From: Rodentolepis nana
Taxonomy: Eukaryota; Platyhelminthes; Cestoda; Cyclophyllidea; Hymenolepididae
Reading direction: 5' to 3'
Assembly (NCBI GenBank): GCA_900617975.1
Contig: UZAE01014630.1
Location: 1 to 13,077 of the forward strand
DNA length: 13,077 bases
Below are positions 8,250 to 13,077 of the stretch, one piece after another; positions within the stretch are counted from its first letter, which is position 1; each line of letters starts with the position of its first letter. Both the position numbers and the translations under genes were made by a program. The notes below the pieces were generated by a model. It ran no database searches. It worked only from the letters and a program-made list of their open reading frames with translations, and was not told where the DNA came from.

Positions 8250-9190
8250 CACACTTTACTTTTTACATCAGTTGAAGCATTGTTCTCAACTGTGAGTTGA
8301 TAAGGTTCAACCGAATTTAACCCATATCGCTGGAGAAGGGCTAAGGAGGTATACTTTTTCAACAATCACCGATATTTCTTGCAATCTGAAAGCAGGTTTT
8401 ATTCTTACTTCCCCTCACTTCCAATCTTTTAACAAATACAACACACAATGTCAAAGAAAGATCTTGCTTGAAGTAGGGCGTACGCCAATTAAGGGCCCAC
8501 CCACGGTTTAAGTCTGTTATCTTCATTAACGTTCTGTTATAATGTCACACATTTGCAGCCTGATTTAAATACAGAAATGAACTTGTTCTGAAATACATTA
8601 CTTGTCTAACTAAGAGGTTAGCTTTAATTTTAAATTGCTTTCAATTACATTTAGAAATGTTAATTGATAGAGGATCTCATTTGTGGTCACTGCACAACGA
8701 CGTATTTAAAAGCGTACATTCACAATTACGTTTACATTTCTGAATCTCGAAATTTTAAACGATTTGGTGCTCTAATTGGTGCTTATTAGTTAATATTGAC
8801 TATATTGGTAGTTTACATTTAATTGAATTTATATTTAATTGGAATCAAGATAATGGAAACCCAATTGCTTTGTGGTGTACATTAACCGCACACGAAAAAA
8901 TGAGCTCCCGAAAGTTGTGGAGCGTGCGGCAGTACATGCAGAGTACTACTCAGATATTGTGCTATTAGTGTTCACGCAATTTATGCTCAGTTTATTCGAT
9001 AAATAATCATGTTTGCCGATATCGTATAATTTGCAATAAAAATTTCACTTGAAACACGTCTTCTTCCTTCTCTATCATCGCAATGGTCTTTTCCGACAAG
9101 GGAGATCTGTCGCAGAGATTTCTGGGCTAGTCAAGGCTTTGACGATCACGTCAGGCAGTCTAATGAGGACGAAATGAAAAAATTAAATCA

Positions 9191-9207
9191 ATCAAATATT
9201 ATTTGAT
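9191..9207. repeat. 17-bp inverted repeat
   Basis: ATCAAAT and ATTTGAT are exact reverse complements around ATT. The half-site faintly resembles TCF-type or homeodomain sites but does not match a consensus well. Confidence 0.6.
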
Positions 9208-9386
9208 AATCGAAATACGCACTTTATAAATAGGGAACATTCCAATCCGAATTGTCATTTTTCGAACGTTAATAATACTTTATTTAAAAACTAATATAAG
9301 TTCAAAATAGTCATTTTAAAATGTCGCTTCACCTTTAGAATTGAAGATTAAGCGTTCAAGTAACCCATGACTTCGTCTATGATAAA

Positions 9387-9450
9387 AATTTACTTGATTG
9401 CAAACAAAGACAGAATTTTTAATGGAAATAAATGATTAATTTACTTGATT
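9387..9450. repeat. Two direct copies of a 13-mer, 51 bp apart
   Basis: AATTTACTTGATT is found at 9387-9399 and 9438-9450 on the same strand. The reverse complement contains TCAAGTA, similar to the NK-2 class homeodomain core TCAAGTG. A 51-bp spacing is close to five helical turns, so both sites would face the same side of the DNA. Confidence 0.6.
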
Positions 9451-9777
9451 AAAAATGATATTTTAATAAAAAGATATTCAGTATAATATTTATTGAAAGG
9501 TCTTTAGAGGGGACTCCGATTAATTATTTATCTCATTGTACGAAAACTTATGAATGCACGAGAAATGAGTTGTTGAATGTGGATTAAATTAAAGGGAGTG
9601 GTTATATTCCCTGTTTTCTGGATCTATTCTTGTTCTCAGTGTCTAGAGCCTATTGAAACATCGATTACCGTGTTCCTGAGCATAGTTCCTCTAATAGCCT
9701 ATCAGTTGCAGACAAATAAAGGTTAACATAAATTTTATATATTTGAGCCTGCTAAAGTTCAGGCAGTGTGAAATTTT

Positions 9778-9818
9778 GTTAATTAAAAGAAATTATTCGT
9801 TTCTTTTTTTTAATTAAC
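9778..9818. repeat. AT-rich hairpin, GTTAATTA arms
   Basis: GTTAATTAAAAGAAA at 9778-9792 is the reverse complement of the 9800-9818 arm, except that the right arm has four extra T in its T-run. The loop is the 7-base TTATTCG. The arms carry TTAATTAA, a perfect homeodomain-type palindrome. It could extrude as a cruciform or fold as RNA. Confidence 0.7.
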
Positions 9819-9896
9819 CTTGATTTTGTCCTATTCATCCATCCGTGACTGTGAAAAAAAAACACGATCACCTAAAAGCTCTACACTATCCTCCAG

Positions 9897-9990
9897 CCGC
9901 CTGATAATTGAAAACCTAATGTGCAATAATTATTCACATCTAACAACAGGCAGCGTGTTTAATTGCAAACAATGCGTGTGAGATAATAAA
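9897..9990. promoter_or_regulatory. Candidate regulatory element, homeodomain-type sites
   Basis: This patch contains TAATTG (9905-9910), a near-perfect palindrome at 9919-9939 centred on AATAATTATT with ATGTG and CACAT arms and one extra C at 9924, and TTTAATTGCAAACAATG at 9958-9974. Density of TAAT-type cores and paired symmetry resemble conserved non-coding enhancers of animals. No promoter element or gene is adjacent in the window. Conservation cannot be seen from one sequence, so this is inference. Confidence 0.3.
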
Positions 9991-10000
9991 ATATTCTCTT

Positions 10001-10007
10001 CCCCTCC

Positions 10008-10041
<34 letters not shown>

Positions 10042-10042
10042 T
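10001..10042. repeat. Poly-C tract, 30 C
   Basis: CCCCTCCT leads into 30 uninterrupted C at 10009-10038, followed by TCC. It pairs with the run at 10320-10355 to bracket a 281-bp segment. C-runs of this length can form i-motif structures and their complement quadruplexes. Confidence 0.95.
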
Positions 10043-10318
10043 TTATTGCCAAGGCGCGAAAGAATTAACCGCAGCACATGGAAAGAGGCGCTAATGGCCA
10101 CCCATCAAGGTGTCTGCGCAGAGGCTGAAAGAAAACCAGCCAAGGTGAAGGAATATGGGAAGAGGGGAAGGCCAGAGAAGAGGAGGGAAAGATTTCCCCA
10201 TACTGAAACCATGATTCACATGCATATGTTTTCCTTCCTCCTCGAATCAACCCAGCTACACATTTATAGGGAGAGAAAGTAAGCCAATAGTGGTAGTAGG
10301 TAGGTCTGTTCCCACTTC

Positions 10319-10319
<1 letters not shown>
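10039..10319. other. Purine-rich, GC-richer segment between two C-runs
   Basis: The part from 10075 to about 10200 is visibly less AT-rich than flanking DNA and strongly purine-biased on the plus strand (GAAAG, GGGAAGAGGGG, GAGAAGAGGAGGGAAAG). A 78-codon open frame at 10046-10282 lacks a good start and any recognisable domain. A longer minus-strand frame (10065-10475) is open only because poly-G reads as glycine. Possibilities are a conserved element, a fragment of an unrecognised repeat, or simple unique DNA. I do not call a gene. Confidence 0.4.

Positions 10320-10355
<36 letters not shown>
10320..10355. repeat. Poly-C tract, 36 C, next to an unknown base
   Basis: This is the longest homopolymer in the window: 36 C followed by ATCA and an undetermined base at 10360. 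True length is uncertain. Confidence 0.95.
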
Positions 10356-10360
10356 ATCAN

Positions 10361-11106
10361 AACAGAAAACCTCTCCGCCAGCACTCTCTGGTTTCGGGGC
10401 AATTAGCAACGGACTGTTTTTTATCTGTAGGCATACACAGAGGAAAACATCAGGAGAAAGGAATAGGGAGAACACTAAAGCAGGTATCTTTTTAATTTCC
10501 GATGATCTCCTTATAATTAATAAGTTGTCTTCTATGTGGCCCTTACATAGAGCACATAATTGTACTGGGGAAATGAGACAACTTAGTTAACTCGTTTAGC
10601 CAAATACCCAAGTCAAATTAATCTCTATTTCGATGAGTCTCGAACATAGCTTATGCCTCCAATTGCTGAGGATGCTAAGGCAACTACTTCAATGGGTTCG
10701 TTTGAACGAACTCAACTATGTCGAAAGTACCCCCGTTGGGCTAGTCTAACAACCCATGGCTCTAATGGCATAAGTGAGTTGATCAATGTCATATGGCCCG
10801 GCCATTTAAATAAACCAACTCCTTATTAAACTCTAAATAACATGAATCTATAAGCTCATTCAGAAACCTCGAATTCAAGTAGTGATGAAAGGAGAATGAC
10901 TTCCTATTTTAAGACGGTGGTGAACACGATGTTGCCAACATCCTGACTTCATATTTTTCCCCGCCTATTCGACACCTGTCCTTCATTTTGTCCCCTATTT
11001 GACAGTTAAAACAATTAATAGAAAATTAACTTACTTCAATTAATCATGATAGAATATTACGATTCCATAGCTCAATCTCTGAGAGTATTTAAGAGTAGTG
11101 AGCTGA
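10361..11106. other. AT-rich non-coding DNA, no gene seen
   Basis: No open frame above background. The inverted repeat GTTCGTT-TG-AACGAAC lies at 10696-10711. Otherwise the region is unremarkable AT-rich sequence. Confidence 0.5.
10696..10711. repeat. 16-bp inverted repeat
   Basis: GTTCGTT and AACGAAC are exact reverse complements around TG. It contains TTC and GAA half-sites but not in heat-shock-element spacing, and does not match an ecdysone-type inverted repeat well. Confidence 0.6.
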
Positions 11107-11147
11107 ATTATTATTATTATTATTACTATTATTATTTTTATTATTTA
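11107..11147. repeat. (ATT)n microsatellite, imperfect
   Basis: About 41 bp of ATT/TTA units, with one ACT interruption and a T5 run near the right end. Confidence 0.9.
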
Positions 11148-11570
11148 ATCGTTAAACGGTAAGAAGCAAATTAAATATGAAAAATTTGAGGTGTGTCTAC
11201 AATACGCCGTCTTTCCTTATTTCAACCTATTTATCCAATGGAGGTCAAAAATTATGCCAACCAGCAGAGTGATAATTTATGGGTTGAGGTAGCTAGCTGT
11301 CTTTTATGTGGGCCAAACGAAGAGGCTGTATGTGTTATTTTGATTCTTGGATAATCACGATGACACCTTGTTTGTTTGCCTGCTTGCATCAACGTAACAG
11401 ACGTGTCAACCTTAGTTGACACTTGGGGTGACATGATTTGGTGTAAATGGGCGCCCCACTATCTATGTACCAACGTGCTTATCTTTACAACGCTTCGGAG
11501 GCAATTACAAGCAAGGTCAAAAGTCCTAGAGACGTTTAATCTCCCAATTTAATCTCAAGGTGCGACGAAC
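11148..11570. other. Non-coding DNA left of the retrotransposon remnant
   Basis: No coding frame is recognised. It contains the 20-bp hairpin at 11403-11422. I could not recognise upstream retrotransposon sequence, such as reverse transcriptase motifs, here, so the remnant to the right appears to be 5'-truncated. Confidence 0.5.
11403..11422. repeat. Perfect 8-bp stem hairpin
   Basis: GTGTCAAC and GTTGACAC are exact reverse complements around CTTA. It could be a paired binding site or a chance palindrome. Confidence 0.7.
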
Positions 11571-11576
11571 CTAAAG

Positions 11577-11757
11577 CTCGAACAAAGGAGAAACAGTGGA
11601 CAGTGGCACTCTCCGCATAGCCGACTGGCCAAGAATCGAATCAGTTGCCGACTGGCCAAGAATCGAAGCCGTTGCTGAGTCTTACCTCGAACAAAGGAGA
11701 AACAGTGGACAGTGGCACTCTCCGCATAGCCGACTGGCCAAGAATCGAATCAGTTGC
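11577..11757 (+). repeat. 109-bp tandem duplication with nested 27-bp repeat
   Basis: A 72-bp segment at 11577-11648 is repeated identically at 11686-11757, an offset of 109 bp. CCGACTGGCCAAGAATCGAA occurs three times, at 11621, 11648 and 11730. The first two are 27 bp apart, which is nine codons and keeps frame (ADWPRIESV then ADWPRIEAV). The 109-bp offset is not a multiple of three and shifts the frame. Confidence 0.93.
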
Positions 11758-11956
11758 TGAGTTTAGACTACGTACCGGACACGATTCCCTGGCAAAACAC
11801 CACGGATTGGGAGTATACACTCAACCCACATGCCCCCTATGTAACCTACAAGAGGAAATGGAGAAGACCCACCTGATTCGATGTCCAGCCCTAAAGACAA
11901 CGACGGAAAGCCAGAGATAATGGGAAGCAAGAAGACAGCTAATGAACTGCTATTAA
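11577..11956 (+). pseudogene. C-terminal remnant of a non-LTR retrotransposon ORF2
   Basis: The frame at 11684-11917 reads ADWPRIESVAEFRLRTGHDS, then LAKHHGLGVYTQPTCPLCN, and ends in a CCHC knuckle with spacing C-x2-C-x9-H-x3-C followed by PAL. This RLxTGH...CPxC...H...CPxL signature is the known C-terminal tail of pol proteins in Jockey/I/R1-type LINEs, downstream of the reverse transcriptase and, in some clades, RNase H. The reverse transcriptase itself is absent, so this is the last part of a much longer protein. A TAA at 11918-11920 interrupts the frame; the same frame continues as WEARRQLMNCY to a second stop at 11954, so the first stop is probably a nonsense change. Upstream, a 27-bp and a 109-bp duplication disturb the frame, and a TAA at 11572-11574 closes the upstream frame. 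The copy is dead. I cannot assign the clade from this piece alone. Confidence 0.82.
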
Positions 11957-12636
11957 TTAACTACTATATATGTACCCCCCACCCTCAGGGGAAGCTGAAG
12001 TCAAAGTATAAGGGCTAATGATAAATGTCATAAAGGACGCGCACAGTGGCCTTACAAAAGAATAAGAGTTAATTTTACCTTTTGTCCAGCGAACCGCTTA
12101 ATAAGCTAGCAATCTCAGTACTACTTTAGCAACCGATAACCGGAAAAAGACATTTTTTATACTTCTTTTAGATTTTGTTTGTTGGCAATACATACCTAAT
12201 GATGTAAGGAGATTTGTCTACTTTTACGGTTAAAAGAAGCATTTCCTGGTGATCGTGAGCATTTTCCTTAAACCGATTCGAATTTAAATGTGGATATTAC
12301 CATTTCTAATTGTCACTGATGGTTAAAGCAAACCATATTCCTTTCTGTTACTCAAGTTTTGCCGTTTTACACTGAGGATCAGGGATTGAAAGCAATTAGT
12401 CCATTTTTAGCCATAAGCCTCTTCTTATCAATTATTGGGAAATTCTCCTATTACTATTTGCTATTTTTCGAAGAATCTAGATGCAAGTTCTTCTACTGCC
12501 TCAATAATCCAAGTTTTACTCAGCTTAAAACTGGTTTGTGCAAGCAGATTTCCAACACACATCCAGTATACCGCCTGCCTTTTAGTTTGATCACGTGAGT
12601 TTAAATACACACAGTGGAATTGTCAATCTCACCTAG
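11957..12636. other. AT-rich non-coding DNA right of the remnant
   Basis: The first part may be 3' untranslated sequence of the retrotransposon, but no poly-A tail or matching direct repeat was found to mark its end. An open frame at 12359-12598 (79 codons, non-ATG start) is unrecognised. Confidence 0.45.
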
Positions 12637-12654
12637 CACACACACACACACACA
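12637..12654. repeat. (CA)9 microsatellite
   Basis: Nine uninterrupted CA units, followed by AAATACAC. A typical dinucleotide repeat of animal genomes, also able to adopt Z-DNA. Confidence 0.95.
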
Positions 12655-12837
12655 AATACACTTCATGCATCTTCTTTTCACTCTCCCACTATTAGCACTC
12701 AAATCCTCTTGATTTGCTACGATATACAACTGGGTGTGTACGCCATTGGGGTGGGATCTAGCAAGTAAGAAGGAGGCAGAGATTGTGGGTATGTTTGTGT
12801 ATTCAAAACGCATCTACGCCGACTTCGCAGGTGGTCT
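12655..12837. other. Non-coding DNA, nothing recognised
   Basis: Short mixed sequence between the CA repeat and the pyrimidine/purine tract. No gene is seen; an open frame on the minus strand (12601-12813) translates the CA repeat into a Cys-Val run and is spurious. Confidence 0.5.
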
Positions 12838-12960
12838 CACTATCTCCTTCTCTCCTTCTTCCCTCCCTATCCCCAGCCTTTTCACTTTCTTTCGAATGAG
12901 AGGGAGAGATTGAGAGAGAGAGGAAGGGGGTGGGGGTGGGGAAGAAGAGAAGTAGGAAAT
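12838..12960. repeat. Pyrimidine tract followed by purine/G tract
   Basis: A C/T-rich stretch (about 12840-12890) changes at CGAATG to an A/G-rich stretch (12896-12960) with GAGAGAGAGAG, then GGGGGTGGGGGTGGGG at 12926-12941. The two halves are partly complementary and could fold back. The G part fits a three-run quadruplex or, with neighbouring GG, a four-run one. Confidence 0.75.
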
Positions 12961-13077
12961 AAGTAGGCTATCTCTTCGTGCCCTCTTTTCACGCACTTGC
13001 AACGGATAGACCTGCGCATCATAGCACCCCAGTTTGAACAAACCTCCTAATTGCGCCTTCTTCTCCCCTCCTCTCCC
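12961..13077. other. Right end, non-coding
   Basis: No feature is recognised. The last 25 bases are again pyrimidine-rich (CTTCTTCTCCCCTCCTCTCCC), and the tract continues beyond the window. Confidence 0.5.

Larger units (their letters stand above)
8251..10004. other. AT-rich DNA with palindromes and TAAT clusters
   Basis: No coding frame above background is present. AGTAC/GTACT flank 8931-8947. TTTAT-TCG-ATAAA sits at 8991-9003 in a patch with TTTATGC and AATAATCATG cores. ATCAAAT-ATT-ATTTGAT is at 9191-9207. AATTTACTTGATT occurs twice, at 9387-9399 and 9438-9450. A TATAAATAG at about 9225 resembles a TATA box but has no initiator or gene after it. The patch 9897-9990 is the most suggestive of a regulatory element and is listed separately. 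Confidence 0.45.

Noticed and set aside
9223..9260. TATAAATAG as a promoter TATA box
   Set aside because: There is no initiator-like sequence at the right distance and no open frame downstream. AT-rich DNA produces such matches often.
10046..10282. Basic 78-codon open frame between the C-runs
   Set aside because: It has a non-ATG start, purine-rich low-complexity composition that inflates Arg/Lys/Glu, and no recognised motif.
10065..10475. 136-codon open frame on the minus strand
   Set aside because: Its length comes from the 36-C run read as poly-glycine and it crosses an unknown base. There is no recognisable domain.
11284..11300. TGAGGTAG, the let-7 seed sequence
   Set aside because: Only the first eight bases match; the following bases do not match let-7 and no precursor-like hairpin surrounds it.
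1..13077. tRNA, rRNA, snRNA genes or CRISPR arrays
   Set aside because: No cloverleaf with good A and B boxes, no conserved rRNA or snRNA segment, and no regularly spaced repeat array could be found by eye.

Overview
The window looks like non-coding DNA from a large, AT-rich animal nuclear genome, most likely an arthropod. Four things point that way: no open frame with a recognisable host protein, scattered microsatellites, interspersed retroelements with target-site duplications, and a decayed C-terminal piece of a Jockey/I-like non-LTR retrotransposon. The wording of that piece (RLRTGHDSLAKH, then a CCHC knuckle) resembles copies I associate with insects such as cockroaches and stick insects. 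That is an impression, not a database result. I see no host gene, tRNA, rRNA or CRISPR array, and no bacterial or viral gene.

Layout. Positions 1-3897 are unique-looking AT-rich DNA broken by a 26-C run, G-rich tracts, short microsatellites and a 24-bp alternating CG/CA stretch. Positions 3898-7736 hold three copies of one interspersed repeat. Copy A (3898-4087, minus) is 5'-truncated. Copy B (5321-5654, minus) is near complete. Copy C (7363-7723, plus) is near complete and carries a 40-bp internal tandem duplication. C is flanked by an exact 13-bp direct repeat and ends in an A-run. B is flanked by a 9-bp direct repeat and ends in a TAAA-rich tail. These are signs of target-primed reverse transcription, so I call the family a SINE-like (or short 3' LINE-derived) retroelement. 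B and C lie head to head. Positions 7737-10008 are AT-rich and contain several palindromes and homeodomain-type TAAT clusters. Positions 10009-10355 are a GC-richer, purine-rich segment bracketed by runs of 30 and 36 C. Positions 10356-11576 are again AT-rich with a (TTA)n array. Positions 11577-11956 hold the retrotransposon pseudogene, disrupted by a 27-bp and a 109-bp tandem duplication and a stop codon. The rest is AT-rich DNA with a (CA)9 array and a pyrimidine/purine tract near the right end.

The most striking global property is the density of long G or C homopolymers: eleven runs of nine or more in 13 kb of AT-rich DNA, two of them next to undetermined bases. I find no multi-gene system. 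The best leads are the SINE-like family, the homopolymer distribution and a few palindromic AT-rich sites that could be regulatory.
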